64,000 bases of DNA from Limnanthes douglasii subsp. nivea (GCA_036936605.1 JAUPFV010000004.1:182050807-182114806); one strand, 5' to 3'. Shown: positions 33,587-46,045, numbered from the stretch's first letter. Numbers and translations: made by a program. The notes: a model not told the origin generated them from the sequence alone.

Positions 33587-34770
33587 CAAATATAAAGTGA
33601 TACAATGTAAGCAAAAGATGATGAAGTTTTTAGAGCCACAAAAAATCTTTCGCCTCAATAGTAATAACAACATATTAAAATAGAATATGAAGATGATGAC
33701 ACGCCTAATTTTATAGATGACCGTCCAAATCATTTACGTCATCAAAACCAATGAAGATATTCTCTCAAGAGAGGAAGATAAAGAGAGGAACGACCAACAA
33801 GACCTATATATAAAGAGGTCAAGATAAATCATCATGTATTCATTGGAAATCAGATCCTAATGCGTACATAGATTGATATATCTTTAAGTTCTATGGATAT
33901 ACCGAGCAAAATAAATTTTCCCTTGCTTTTGCATAATTTCTAAAGAGTGTTCCTATCTGGTGGAAGCGAGATGTAGTGGAAACAAGGAGGAAATATTATA
34001 GACCCACAAATAGTTGGGAAGATGTGAATTTTCTTTTAAGGCAAAGGTATATATTTTCTCATTACCACCGTGACCTACAAAAATATTTCAAGAACCTGTC
34101 ATAAGGAACAAGAACTGTTGAGGAGTATTTTGATGAGTTTGAATATGTTCAAAATATTTTGGAACTAGAAGAATTTGAAGATACGCTAATGGCCGAATTT
34201 ATAGATGGTTCACAAGAATATATTGCAAGAAATATTGAAAAACAACAATATATTAAGTTATGTGAAGTATTCCACATTGATGTCCACATTGAACAACAAC
34301 TCAAGCATAAAAATACCACCTATAATCAGACCAATACAAGACAAACATAGAATTCAAACAACAACAAACCATTGGATAAAGTAAAATTGACAGATACTGA
34401 TGTAAAAAGCCATGGTAAAATGAATGAACTCTCAAAGATGACAAAATATTGAGTCTTACAAAGACTAAACATCCAAGTAGTTACAAGCTGCAATTGATCA
34501 ATGATCAAGCTGAATTCTTCATCACGAATCATGCCATTATTACGTGAAGCATAAGAAAATATCAAGATGAAGTTATGTGTGATCTAGTGCATATACAAGC
34601 TGGGCAACTATTTTTTAGTACACCATGGCAATTTGATCATGAAGTATGTAAAAATGGGTGCACAAACATTTACTCACATGTGGATATTAATAAGAATAGA
34701 AACTTAGTACTCTTAGCCAATCTGAAGTTCATGAAATGCAAACACGAATGGCTAAAGAAACCAAGATAAG
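33587..34770 (+). pseudogene. Chromovirus-type gag-protease remnant (continues 23500-23559)
   Basis: Plus-strand remnant of an autonomous-type Ty3/gypsy polyprotein. The gag core at about 33830-34310 matches the gag-only element's Gag nearly block for block: DPNAYIDW, WWKR, LLRQRY, VEEYFDEFEY and MAEFIDG. At about 34440-34650 the protease C-terminal half is visible: KLQLINDQAEFF, EVMCDLVHIQAGQLFFSTPWQFDHE, the counterpart of the ILLGRPWQYDR block in CRM/Tekay/Reina elements. Many stops and shifts. It ends near 34770 with no RT of this type following, so the pol is lost. It was the landing site of the gag-only element. Confidence 0.75.
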
Positions 34771-35400
34771 TAAATCAAGACCATATATCTTCTAATGTTG
34801 TTTGCAAGTCCATGAGTACTAGCAGCATCGTACTAATGATCTTGTTTAATGAGTGCTTAACTGCATGAGTTAGCTTGTTGGAACTACCAAATGAAGTGAA
34901 AAACGTTTTGAAATATATTCAATATATTATCTAGAAATGATACTCCCATGTATGCCAGTTCTTTGATCTATTGAATATGAGAATGATCTTGTTCCTAGTT
35001 CTTTATAAGGCCCTTAATATAATGCAAGATAGGAGCGTAAGATGAAGGCACATCGGTTATTAAGGGTTACCCTCAGGGTCGAAGTACCACGAGCTAAGAA
35101 GATCGAAAAGCATAACGTCGGTCAAGGAAAAAGACTTCAAGATCGATCGTAAAGAATAATTGGGGAACACCTTTTGGGAAACGACTCTGAATGTTACTGA
35201 GGCTAAGAAGAAATAAACAACGATAGTATACTAGAGAATAAAATATTTCAATGACAAGATAAAAAAGGTAGACAATGGCAAACAATAGTGGCTATTCACG
35301 ATCTTTAGATGAGGAATTTTAACCAGCGACAACCCTGCATCCAGGAAAACGCTTAAGCAGACCACGAGGTACACGTTGTTGAAAGATATTCTTACCATAA
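34771..35400. other. Junction between chromovirus remnant and element C
   Basis: No coding frame I can assign. Base composition becomes less AT-rich after about 35040, and fragments near 35300-35400 may be the gag end of element C. Confidence 0.4.
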
Positions 35401-35404
35401 TTAC

Positions 35405-36950
35405 CATGACGCGATGACCGACCTCACTTTCAACAATGACGGTCTACGGGGGATCGTGATTCCCCACTAGGACGCCCTAACAATTGATTCCAATATCCGG
35501 GGGTGATTGTAACCTGGGTGCTGGTTGATGGAGAAAGCTTACTGAATATAATATTCATAGCAAGTTATGAAAAAATACTAGAGGCCCCCCATGCAGCGAT
35601 CCTTGTTGAGGGTAAGTCATCTTAGTGCGTAAACAAGGTTGAACTCATGGTAAAAGTCAGCCATATAAATACTAAAAATGAACTCAAAATGCTCTTTAGA
35701 CGCCCTAGCTTTTACACCATTATTGGCATATCATTGTTTCCCATCTTCAACACGGTGAATATCATTAAGGGGAGCTAACAGACTGTCTATGTTGTAACCG
35801 TCCACCCCTCCAAACCACTGTGATAGAAATTAGCTTGCGATGAGGTGGACGATCCCCGTGAAACTAATTTAGCGGCCAACGCTTCAGAAAATGCGAGTGA
35901 AGAAGTCATGACAGAAGGCCGCATTCTTTGAATCTGTAACATAATATACCCTATTTTTATGTTCCATGATTAATATATAATAATAGAATATGGATATTTT
36001 TGTATGAAGTGCTAGGGATGTGTTCAGGGTCGACCCTTAGTTATTTTCCATAGGCAAGCCATCGATAGACGAGCTAAGTTGATCCACCGGGAACAACGAT
36101 CATTCTCAATAGAGAATGCGCAAGCCATCTCCAGTGAATCAAACAAGCTCGTTCAACTTGGCACATTCGTAGGTCCAAGTACCTAGTATGGGTGGCGAAC
36201 CCGGTTTTGGTTAAAAAGAAGGATGGCCTATGACACATGTTCGTGGACTTCACCTACCTCAACCAAGCTTTCCAGAATGATGCTTTCACGCTCTATTTTA
36301 TTGACTAGATTAAGGATTTGACCTCAGAATGTGAGTACCTGTCATTTATGAACGCACACTCGGGCTATAAACAGATCTGCATGCAGCTCAAGGATGAAGA
36401 GCACACTACATTTCAGATCGAGAAGGGGCTCTATTGCTATACCATTATATCATTGATTCTCAAGAACACAAGTTCCACATACTAGCTCATGGTCAACAAA
36501 ATATTTAAAAACCAACTCCGCAATGATATGGAGACTTAAATCGATAACATGATCGTCAAAAGCACCACATGGGTCATCAAATCAAGGTATTGAGTAGTAT
36601 AGTCGCCACATTGCGCCAATTTAACCCAAAAGTTAAATCCAGTAAAGGGTTCCTTTGGCGTCTGAAGCGATAAATTCCTCGGTTATGTCATCAATAATAA
36701 TGAGATCGAGGCTGACCCAGATTAATTGAAAGCATTATAGGAACCCCCCCCCCCCCCCCGAACATCAAGGAAGTACAGTGTTTAATAGGGCACCTAGCGG
36801 CATTATCACGCTTCATTTCTCATGCATCATATAAAATCCACCCTTTCTACAAGGTTCTTCGAGGAGCTAAGAGGTTTTCTTGGGACTAATGGTGTAGCGA
36901 AGCATTCTATACACTCAAAACCTACCTTAATTCACCCAATGTTTTTGAAT
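35405..36950 (+). pseudogene. Protease, RT and RNase H start of element C (broken)
   Basis: Protease at about 35430-35760: DLTFNNDGLRGIVIPH, then WVLVDGESLLNIIF where active elements have LVDTGSS, so the catalytic triplet is lost. RT at about 36187-36620: ANPVLVKKKDG, FVDFTYLNQAF, MNAHSGYKQICMQLKDEEHTTFQIEKGLYCYT, and a YVDD counterpart reading IDNMIVKS. RNase H connection at about 36700-36950 (HASFLMHHIKSTLSTRFFEELRGFLG). Stops and shifts throughout. A run of 16 C residues at 36744-36759 sits at a likely frameshift. Confidence 0.78.
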
Positions 36951-36954
36951 GGAT

Positions 36955-37345
36955 GCAGTGAGTCCTACATAATATAATTTTCCATCTTATAGACTACTTA
37001 ATGATTCCGAGGACAATAATGATGAAGTGAGAAGAGAAAAACTTTACTTGATTGAGGAAAAAAGAACGAAAGTACAAGTAAATTTACTCAATTACCAAAT
37101 CTTCATGAGAAGTAGATATGTTTCTAAAGTCCGATGAAGAGATTCTAAAGTGGGTGACAAGGTTTTAAAAAACAAAAATTGCATACCAAAGGGAAGAGAC
37201 TTGTAAAGTTTGGTCTGAGATGGGAATGGGCATATTTAATAGTTGAGAAATTCAAATCTGGGACATATCATTTGGAAGATCACGAAGGAAGACCTCTACA
37301 TCATCCTTAGAATATTGAACATTTGCGCTTGTATTAGAAATAAAA
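36955..37345 (+). pseudogene. Integrase C-terminal domain of element C (broken)
   Basis: Reads SEDNNDEVRREKLYLIEEKR, NYQIFMRSRYVSKVR, SKVGDKVL, a GPY-type region and a tail resembling HHPWNIEHLRLY across two frames. It aligns with the ends of integrase in A, B and D. Its catalytic core has been deleted together with most of RNase H. Confidence 0.78.
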
Positions 37346-37425
37346 TTTGTACGTATTAAATCAACAATGATTTTAGTTATTGGTACAATGGACGGTGACA
37401 AACTATTTCCTCTCGTGATAGAACA

Positions 37426-37446
37426 AAAAGGTTTTAACGAGGTATC
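37426..37446 (+). other. Conserved post-integrase motif, element C
   Basis: aaaaggttttaacgaggtatc, same place and sequence as in A, B and D. Confidence 0.6.
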
Positions 37447-38013
37447 TTTCTAACCGGCATTGATATATATATATATATACTTCATTTTTTAGCCACCTTT
37501 TTTTTCAAAGTTTGTTTAATTCCAAACTTGTTATGGTATTATTTGGTTCGTATTGAAATAATGAATTTTTAAAATAAAAAAATATAACATTGATAAACAA
37601 CAAGCTTTGGATGTGAGACAAAGACTGATCACCCTCGGTTTGATAAGAGTTGAAGGCAAACCATTTTAACTAAGTATCTATGATCAAATCTATGGTGACA
37701 ATTTTTATGGTGATTGTGGTGACAATTTAGATGATGTTATGATGATAATTTTTATAGTGATCAACAACTCATGTTTTAGTGGTGATTGATTATAAATAAG
37801 TACCAGTGGTAGGGTACTTAATGGTGAGTAGTAAAAAGTCATGTGGTGGATAAGGGTTGGAAACTAAAAAATTAAGAATTTTTTTGATAAATATTCAACT
37901 AAAAAAATGTGAAGTACTTCGGTTATATACAAAACATGGGATTTAACATTTAACCACAACATATGTTAAAATATAATACAAACATATTTTTATCTTTAGT
38001 TACCATCGTCATT
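37447..38013. other. Spacer of element C
   Basis: No gene. It contains a short (AT)n run at about 37462-37480 and short imperfect repeats of a 'ggtgacaattttta' type phrase at 37690-37760. It corresponds to the tandem-repeat spacers of the other Tat elements. Confidence 0.5.
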
Positions 38014-39090
38014 TTAAGCAGAACTTTCTGAATCAATTTTCGAAGAACTGTCTTCATCTTTTGAAAAATAAGAATATTCACTTTCAGGCTCATCGGGTTC
38101 TTTGTTCTCTTTAGAGTCTTCAGATTCATTAGAAGTGGTTTTGAGGATGTCTGAAAGATATTGGTCCTCGAGGATAATATAACACTAGCCATTTAGGTTG
38201 AGCTTTAGAAACTTTTGGTGGAACTCAAGAATCAGAAAAGGAAAGTGAATCAGAGATTAGGACTGGCATAGCTCAAACTCAAGTTGATTAGTTCAGAATA
38301 TTGAACGATTGTCGGATCCAGTAGGAACCTAAGGCCCTAGTTTAAATTATCTGGGTATGAAAATAATTATTATTGTCCACAAGATAGTGGAGTCTCTTCT
38401 ATAGTGTGCATCCGATTCTGTAATATATCCATATTAAACTTTTCCAAGTGTAATCAAGTACTTTAGGATTACTTGGTTGAGATTTTCTCCAAAGGTTGCA
38501 GCTAATTCGGCAGAAAGTGTAACAACTTTATTAGATTTAATTTTCCTCAGCTTTGGGTTTTTCTTCGAAGCTTCCCCCTAAGATCCAATCTTGTTTGTAT
38601 CTTTAGTGATTTGTCTTGGCCAAAGTTGTGTTTGTCGCTTTTGGGATTGGGGATTCCAATAATGGGTTGTCTTTCTTCAAAGGTACCATATGCTAATATG
38701 TTTTCATTGTAGTTGATCCATTCAGGGGAGGATTGGTCTTAACCTTTTCAGTTTTAACTCTTTGATTCTTCAAATCTTTTGATCTCGATGAATGATATCT
38801 TTTTTTAGGAATTTTGGTTTTTGGTATCACCTATCGTGAGGAAGTGGGATTGTCGAACTATTTTCTTAGAACAAACATTGGGTTTTATAAAAGGTGAACT
38901 ATTGGGGGGAAGATTTGGAAGAAGATTCAGGATTGACTAGTTCAGATTGCTTATTTTTTGGAGGCCAATGATCCTAGGTGAAAGTTTGAACAACATGTAA
39001 AGGCTAATCATATAATATCCTAGTAACTTATCTTTTTTTAGCCCTTTGAGTGATAGTTAGCAAGTCTGACGTGAATTTGGTTCCCGACAT
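38014..39090 (-). pseudogene. Antisense ORF (aORF) of element C
   Basis: Minus-strand remnant from a likely ATG at 39090 (MSGTKFTSDLLTITQRAKKR) to TAA at 38016-38014. The C-terminal end is strongly acidic and Ser-rich: SNESEDSKENKEPDEPESEY, followed by a short DEDSSSKIDSESSA stretch. That mirrors the acidic ends of the aORFs of A, B and D. Several stops interrupt it. Function unknown. Confidence 0.65.
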
Positions 39091-39598
39091 AAACAAAAGA
39101 AAACCACTAGATTTAAATAAAAGATTCATTCAAAATAATTACGAAGAATGAGTGATCGTGGTTGCTAATAGGAAGATAAAGATGGAGCATGGATCGATAC
39201 GGTGATTTCTGATAAGATATAGATGAGAACTGGATTTCACATTGGAAGGATTAAAAAATATATTTCTTTTTCGATCTATAGATTTTGGTACATGGTAAGT
39301 TATGAGAAGCAGAGTTTGAATTTATAAGGGAGAGCTCATAAGCTAAACGGGTTTGTGGAGAGAAGTTGGAAATTCTTGACATCTATCGAGACACGCCAAT
39401 CTTAAGAGCCTAACGACTATTTAATGGCAAGTCTAATGTCTTCAACAATTTTTAAAACGTGTCAAAAGAGTGATACCATGGTGTACGTAGTTAACTAGAT
39501 GAGAAACACCCCTTCTAAATAAATCCGAAGTGACATCATCCGAAGAGGCATTAAATATATCCTACCTCAGATTTCTTCGCAATGACTAAGAGGGCTAC
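39091..39598. other. aORF promoter region and polypurine tract of element C
   Basis: No gene. It carries the expected upstream region of the minus-strand aORF (tttataagg/cttataaatt-like TATA near 39330) and ends in taagagggctac, the polypurine tract directly before the LTR. Confidence 0.45.
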
Positions 39599-39925
39599 TG
39601 ATAAGGGTGGAATTAATATGACCCAAACATTAGTCTAATATGGTCAAATGATTTATATTTAATGTATAAGGAGGATTTTGGTAGAATATAAACTTGATGG
39701 GTATGATGTGCAATATAGAGTAACTATGTCTATACTTAGTATATTGATGGGGTAAAGTATCCAATAGAACCATACATTTGTATTTAATGAGATATATAGA
39801 CAATCATTACTCTTAACTTTTAACTTTTGATAGCTGCTCTCTCTAGAATATTCATTATATTTTCTCTCTCTAACAATATCATTAATTTCTTTCAGAATAC
39901 TTTTAGACCAATTATTGACTTTACC
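39599..39925 (+). repeat. 3' LTR of element C
   Basis: Starts tgataaggg after the polypurine tract, contains CT-rich promoter-type DNA and ends near attattgacttta, resembling the ttattgactca end of element D's LTR. The exact right end is uncertain. Confidence 0.6.
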
Positions 39926-40045
39926 CGCCAAATATTTTTAGGAGTGATCAATAAATACTACAAATATTCTTATATTATTTTTTGTAACACATATAGTATA
40001 AGTGTTGTTATTGTTTGACAAACGAGTTGCTATATACTTTGTATA

Positions 40046-40319
40046 TTATAATTTAAAATTAGTATAAGGTTATCATAGTTTTATTATTATATACATAATA
40101 ATTTAAAATTAGTATAAGGTTACCATAGTTTTATTATTATACTTTGATTATTATTATTATTATGGTGTGATAATAAGTTATATGTACTATAAGTGTTGTT
40201 ATATTTGTATTGTAACATATAGTATAAGTGCGGTTATTGTTTGATAACCAAATTTTTATATAGTTTGTATATTATAATTTTAAATTAGTATAAAGTTACT
40301 ATAGTTTTATTATCATACT
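40046..40319. repeat. 47-bp AT-rich repeats
   Basis: A unit containing aatttaaaattagtataagg and catagttttattattat occurs twice in tandem at 40046-40139 and again at about 40270-40319. A phrase around ataagtgttgttat also recurs several times from 39990 to 40390. Origin unknown. Confidence 0.7.
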
Positions 40320-40639
40320 TTAATTATTATTATGGTTTGATTATAATTTATAAGTAGTACAAATGTTGTTATATTTTTATCATTGTTTATTAGTGCTAAA
40401 ATAATTGTTATAGTCCTATAGTTTGATTATACTATAACTTATTATAGTTTGTTTGTTTTTATTACTAGTAATACAATTATGATAAGTTGTTACATCATGA
40501 GACTGAACGATAAAAAATAAATTTTATTGATTTATAGTCTTTTACAGTTTATACTATTGCGGGAAAAAGTTGTACAAATATTTTCAAATTGATCTACTGT
40601 ATTACAAAATCTATTATAAATGTGACTAATCTAATCAAG

Positions 40640-41101
40640 TTTGGTGATCCTAATCAAGACCTTCATCATCAAATCCCGCAGAAGCTCCATCCATTAGATC
40701 TTGTTCAAGATCTTCTTCAACATTATATGGATGGTCAAAGAAGACGCATATTAAACTCTCTTCCATTTTATACTCTTCGTCTTACATGTTTTGATATGTT
40801 ACAGTCCATTATTTGATTGCAACAAGCACTCCAAGTGTCTCGCATGTCAATCTTGTCCGTTTAGTCGTGTATTGAGGTATAGCTTGACTAAATGCATATT
40901 CAGTTTTGACTGTAGACAAAGGTATTGAAAGAAAATATCCTTGGTTAACCTGGAAAGAATAGGAAACTTGTTTTCTTTCAAATTCCACCACCTTAAGATA
41001 TCAAGCGGGTTGTTCTCGTGATACTGTTGTAACTCAAATAGAGTGTTCAAATATCTTACCACTTTATTATCAGCTTGAGGAGTTTTTTTGTCACCCCACA
41101 A
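40640..41101 (-). pseudogene. hAT transposase C-terminal dimerisation domain, fragment
   Basis: Minus-strand fragment of a hAT-family transposase. 41101-40847 encodes LFELQQYHENNPLDILRWWNLKENKFPILSRLTKDI, the LDIL-WW-FP-LS-A/DI signature of the hATC dimerisation domain. A frameshift moves the continuation (SIPLSTVKTEYAFSQ, the counterpart of the VSTVASESAFS block) to 40991-40809. An acidic tail EEDLEQDLMDG follows to about 40640. No catalytic region or BED finger is found nearby, and the hAT ends were not identified. Confidence 0.8.
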
Positions 41102-41275
41102 TTTAGTATTTCCATCTTCACATAGTTGGGGAAATTTTTGCCTCTCTTTCGATTACTACTACTCATACTCGCTAAATTTGAAAATGTTAAACATCTCTCC
41201 CATATTTGTCAATATATTTATTATATATTATATAAAGATAAACACCAATTTCTTTAATATATACTTCGCGGTTAT

Positions 41276-41574
41276 TGTTTAGTGTGAATCTTGTTCTTGA
41301 ATATACAAGAGAGATTCATTTTAGAGAGAGAAAGTAAATGTAGAAAGTAGTTTTCACTTTAGAAAAATGTTGATCATTGTATTAACAGCCTCAACCTTTA
41401 TTTATAGGCGTTCAGACTTAGAGTAACATAATTGGTTACATAAATGGGTTAATTTCACTTTAGCCCCCCCCCATCTTTACAAATAGTCCAAAATCTGTCA
41501 TATATCTTTACAATTGATCATATAAGAGTTTTAATTCATTACATTTAAGACCTCAACATTTTATATCCTTATCA
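41276..41574 (-). repeat. 3' LTR of element B
   Basis: On the plus strand it runs from tgtttagtgtg to ccttatca; the reverse complement starts TGATAAGGATATA and aligns with both LTRs of element A. A TATA box (cctataaataaagg in reverse) is near 41397-41410, and a run of nine C at 41464-41472. Confidence 0.86.
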
Positions 41575-42168
41575 GTAGCCTTCATAGTTCTTATGAAATA
41601 CAATAAATAAGAACTAGATTTCACTTCATAAGTTGTAACTAACAGGAAAAAACCCTTGTGAAGTTCAATCTGCTTCGAATGTAAATCACTTCAAAGTTAC
41701 TTAACTTCACGCTTATCATCTTCGTATAAACTTATGCGTGTATTCACTTCAAAATTATCTTAAGTCATTCTCTTCGGATGCATATGCATAGGGATTTGCT
41801 TTGAATTTAGTTCAAGTTATAAACGTTTGGTAAGGTGTGATACTCGTGCAATGAATCATCATGCTCTATTCACTAGACCTGCCCTTAGGTCTGACAGTTA
41901 ACAGACGTCATACTATCCCGTTTACACACAAACATTTCACCTATTCAATTTCTCTGACTCCACTTTCTCTCTCTCAACTTTCTTTATAAATAGGCTTTCA
42001 TTCTCAACCTCTCACAAATTTTCTAGAGAGAGAAAATAGCTTACATCTGAGAGAATCTCTTGCTACCCTTCCCTGAGTAACCAATTCATTAGCTACTTTC
42101 ACTACAAAAGTCATACTTTCCAGCAAATCTTCAAGTTAGTATATGCAAAAACACTCAAAAACCAAAAA
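41575..42168. other. Polypurine tract and aORF promoter region of element B
   Basis: The polypurine tract (gaactatgaaggctac in reverse) abuts the LTR at 41575-41590. A TATA box (ctttataaataggc, about 41983-41996, plus) lies about 180 bp before the aORF start, matching the layout in element A. No gene. Confidence 0.55.
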
Positions 42169-45100
42169 CCTAGAAAACAGATTTCCCCTAATCCAAAACA
42201 ACCAGTTTTTTTGTGCTTAAGATTACTTCTGCATTAGTGGAAGAGCTAAGGAATACAGAGCTGCAAGATTAATAAGCAACGCTCTTCGATTCTCTTCGGA
42301 AACCATACGTTACGGTAATTTCGACCCAAATCAAAACTCTAAAGTCTTTCCAACTTCATCCACCCTAGAATCTCAATAGCCTTCATCAACAAATCCTTCG
42401 CAATCAACACCTCTAACTTCCTCTCCCGCTCCTACTGGTTTTACAATTTCATCTCCTCGAAAAAATCAAAAAGTAACTCAAAGTTTATTTACTTCAAAAA
42501 AATCAAAGAAACTATATCTTCTATCAGCTCTAATCCACCTCGACAACTATACAAAGAAACTCCTCAATTCCAACAAAAAATTAAGCTCCCTCAGAATCTT
42601 CCTGTTAAGAAACAAAACATTCATAGCCATGAGAGATATCGATGCTATCAATACTTTACCAATTACTTCCCAAAATCTTGCAGATAATCCTACACCACTC
42701 TCTCCTCCCCCGAGGGAGATTGTTGAGACTATCACTGAGTCACAATAAACTACCTCGAATACTCAAGAACAAAACCCAATCTTGACCTCTAACCCGCCTC
42801 GACTTATACATGAAGCTTCTGATGAAGAAGAAGATTCAGAGGCTACTCATTCTGTTAGCGGCGCTTAAAAAAGTGGAGCTGCGTCGGAAACTGAAGACGA
42901 CGCCTCAAAACAAGGAGCAATAAAAAAGAAAAAGAAAGGAAAAGCTCCAGTTTTTATTAGCGAGGATGTTGTTGCCTCAGTGAGTGTAAACCTAAAATTT
43001 CTCTTCCCCGAATATATCATGGCACTGAAAAACGTGTCTTAGATCTACTATAAGGAGACTCAAGTTAGTCTTCTGAAAAAATAATGGGGAATGGAAGATA
43101 ACATTACACTTTGACTACCAAAAAAGGGAAGACTCCACTTGATTGTGGAAAAAATAAATTGGTGGTCTACCCTGAGATCATTAATTGGGGTCTTCAGTTC
43201 CCATTAAATCTGATGGTAGTAGAATAATTTAAAAACCTGGATTTTTTCCTACACAAGCAACACCCAATCAATGGTCCACACTTCTATCAGTGATCATGGT
43301 TTCCAAACTAAGCCAAATTCTCATTTTCATCAAAGATTTCATCGCCCTAATCAAACTTTTAAAGCGAACGATATTGCCCTTCTACTACCTAACCCTTGAT
43401 GATGATCTTAAAATCATCGATGACTTGCTCGAAGCTGAAAAATATTTGAAGCAAAAAATTATCTTCATATCTGGAGCTTGGGAGAACGGGAAGGAGATAT
43501 CCGAGGAGAACCCTTCCAGACTCAATCTCGTCTGGAGGAGTAATAGTAAGTTCTATTTTGTTTTCATTTTTTCATTCACTGTATAACTTATGTTCAATTT
43601 TCCATTTATATTGTCATTGCTCTTAGGAATTTTGAAGAGATATAAGGGTCGCAAAAAAAGGTGAAGGATATTTTTGTGAAGCTTGCCACATAGGTTGGAA
43701 AAAAGTGAGGCAATGGGTTTCACTAAGCTTTTCTGGCCATCAACTTCATCAATACCCACTTACGGAGGATCATTCTGGGTGCTGACCTGCCCGAAAACCT
43801 GATGGAGTTAACAAATCCAAATTTAGTTATGAAGAGACTGGTAGCATCGAATGGTAAGGTGATTCTTCCAGTGAGTAACAGATCAGACAAACATCTGCTC
43901 ACAAAAAAGAAAAGAAAAATAAAAAAGCAGCTAGCCCATCTGGTGCTAGCTCTTTAGAAAATCTGAGCCCTTAGAATAAGGCGAAAAAGAAGACAATTGA
44001 CACCAACCTTCCTACTATTGAAGAAGAAATCGAGGAAGAACACTTCTTAAAGAGAAAGAAAAGTGTTGCCCCAAAGAAGAAAAAGATCAAGAAAACCATC
44101 TGAAGAAACTGTCTATAAACTTCCTCCAACCGAAACTGAAAACACTACAACAAAAGATCATCGAGGAGGAATTACCACATATGATAATCAAGGAGGAATA
44201 ACAGCTGACGATCATTGAGAAGAGGACCATTTTTATCCTGATGAGCCTACTAGTGAAGAAGATCTTCAAGCTCTCTACAAGGATATGGATCCAATGGTTT
44301 AAGTAATCCAATAACGACTTCGACAAATTGGCCACCAGGTCACTACTCCGCTTTTGCATGAATTTTCCTTCTTTGGATACTCAATTGGCTTCCTCATCTG
44401 CTATCACGCCTTTCAAATTTTAAAGGTTCATTCATATCCTAAAGCAGCAACCATCCGAATAGGTCTTACTTGGTTTGCAACCTTTCGCCCAACTCAAAGC
44501 AGCATCGAAAGCATTATGCATAGAAGTAAATTCATCGCGGAACCATTCAGAAAAAAAATTCTAAAGAGATGGTTCATTCTAAGAATGTTGCTGCTGTAGA
44601 GAAAAAACAAAAATACAATTTTGAGAGACATTCGAGGAGCAATTTCGTGCCTTCCAAATTGACAGGGCGTGATTTATCCATGAGGTTATCCAATTTAAAT
44701 TTTATCTTTGTTTTGTACATGATCAACAACTGGATGAGCTCAAGATTGCTCATGAAGCCAATATAGAAGAACTTACAAGCAAGCATGCATGCAAAGGAAT
44801 AATCCGAGGAGGAGCAAAAGTATTTTACTCTTCAAGAATCTTTAAGGAAAAGTGAAGAAGAAAAGAAGAAGTTGATTAGTGATATGGATGATTTAAAAAC
44901 TGCCATCGGGAAAGAAAAAGAAATTACTATAGAGGCCGCCAAAACTGAATGTGGAAAAGACACTAGTTGCTATAGCGAATACCGAGGAGCAGAAATCAAT
45001 CATCTTGCTTTGTGAAATTCATGCGGTATTTCCCAAAACAGATCTATCCAGCTTCTGGGAATTAATCCCCATAGACGACCGACCCAACGCAGCCTTTGAT

Positions 45101-45193
45101 CCTGTCCTCATTGACTCTTTCAAAGAGACGGAATACGAAGAAAATGAAACTGATGAAGAAGATTATCAAGAAGAGAACTTCAAAGATAAATAA
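42169..45193 (+). pseudogene. Antisense ORF (aORF) of element B
   Basis: Plus-strand counterpart of element A's aORF. Shared blocks: ALRFSSETIRYGNFDPNQ near 42285, KKKKKGKAPVFISEDVVASVSVNLKFLFPEYIMAL near 42930-43030, NLVMKRLVASNGKVILPVSNRSDKHL near 43820-43900, DLQALYKDMDPM near 44265, and the acidic end FDPVLIDSFKETEYEENETD at about 45090-45190. The middle (44800-44950) is Glu/Lys-rich and likely coiled coil. Element A and B copies agree well in protein despite separate decay, so the gene was under selection when active. No domain recognised. Confidence 0.75.
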
Positions 45194-45861
45194 TATGTTG
45201 TTTTCTTCCTTTTTGTTCAAGTCAGTCGATGTTGTGTAATGACTTGTTTTTAATGAATGCTTATTTGTTTATAATTCATAATATCTTTTTGTAAGGTCAC
45301 ATTCATATTCTACGAATCATTACTTCTCCTTTCTCTATACTCGTTTGCCTTATCATATTTTTTTTAAAAACAAAGTCATTTACACATCGAATAATAATGT
45401 TACCTTAAAGAAGTACCTTTATGTGAATACTTCGAATATATATAGTGTTTTTTGAAAATGTAAATAATCCCTCTAGACAATTGACTCAACGAAGCCTTTG
45501 ATCCTATCCTCATTGACTCATCCGAAAAGATGGAATCAAAAGAAAATGAAACTGATGAAGAAGATAACTCCAAAGATAAATAATTTGTTGTTTTCTTCCT
45601 TTTTGTTCAAGTCACTCGATGTTGTGTGATGACTTGTTTTTAATGAATGTTTATTTGTTTATAATTCATAATATCTTTTTGTAAGGTCGGATTTATATTC
45701 AGTGAATCAATACTTCTCCTTTCTCTATACTCGTTTGCCTTATCATAATATTTTTTAAAACAAAGTCATTTACACATCGAATAATAATGTTACCTTAAAA
45801 AAGTACCTTTATGTGAATACTTCGAACATATATAGTGCTTTTTAAAAAAATTAGCACCTCG
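45082..45861. repeat. 390-bp tandem duplication at the aORF end
   Basis: The aORF acidic tail plus about 290 bp of downstream DNA is present twice, 390 bp apart (for example caaagataaa at 45181 and 45571). The second copy lacks an intact upstream frame. Confidence 0.85.
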
Positions 45862-45870
45862 AATATTCAT

Positions 45871-46045
45871 AGTGCATTTAGAGAATGTAGCACTTCAAAT
45901 ATGTAAAACACGTTTAGAGAATGAAGTACTTCGAATATGTACAATACGTTTAGATAATGTAGCATTTCAAATATGTAAAGTGCGTTTAGAGAATGTAGCA
46001 TTTCGAATATGTAGAATGCGTTTAGAGAATGTAGAACTTCGAATA
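45871..46045. repeat. 36-bp minisatellite, about five copies
   Basis: Unit of 36 bp with the form cgtttagagaatgtagca + cttcgaatatgtagaat. Because 36 is a multiple of three, frames stay open on both strands (45872-46108 plus, 46121-45867 minus), giving 12-residue repeats that I regard as non-genic. Decayed relatives of the same unit are in the same spacer of element A. Confidence 0.88.

Larger units (their letters stand above)
35400..39925 (+). mobile_element. Element C: 5'-truncated Tat-lineage Ty3/gypsy element
   Basis: In order on the plus strand: protease, RT, start of RNase H, a deletion at about 36950, integrase C-terminus, the conserved post-integrase motif, aORF on minus, polypurine tract and 3' LTR. 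No gag or 5' LTR is recognisable. The part left of 36950 is richer in GC and could be a separate, related element fused by the deletion. Confidence 0.72.
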
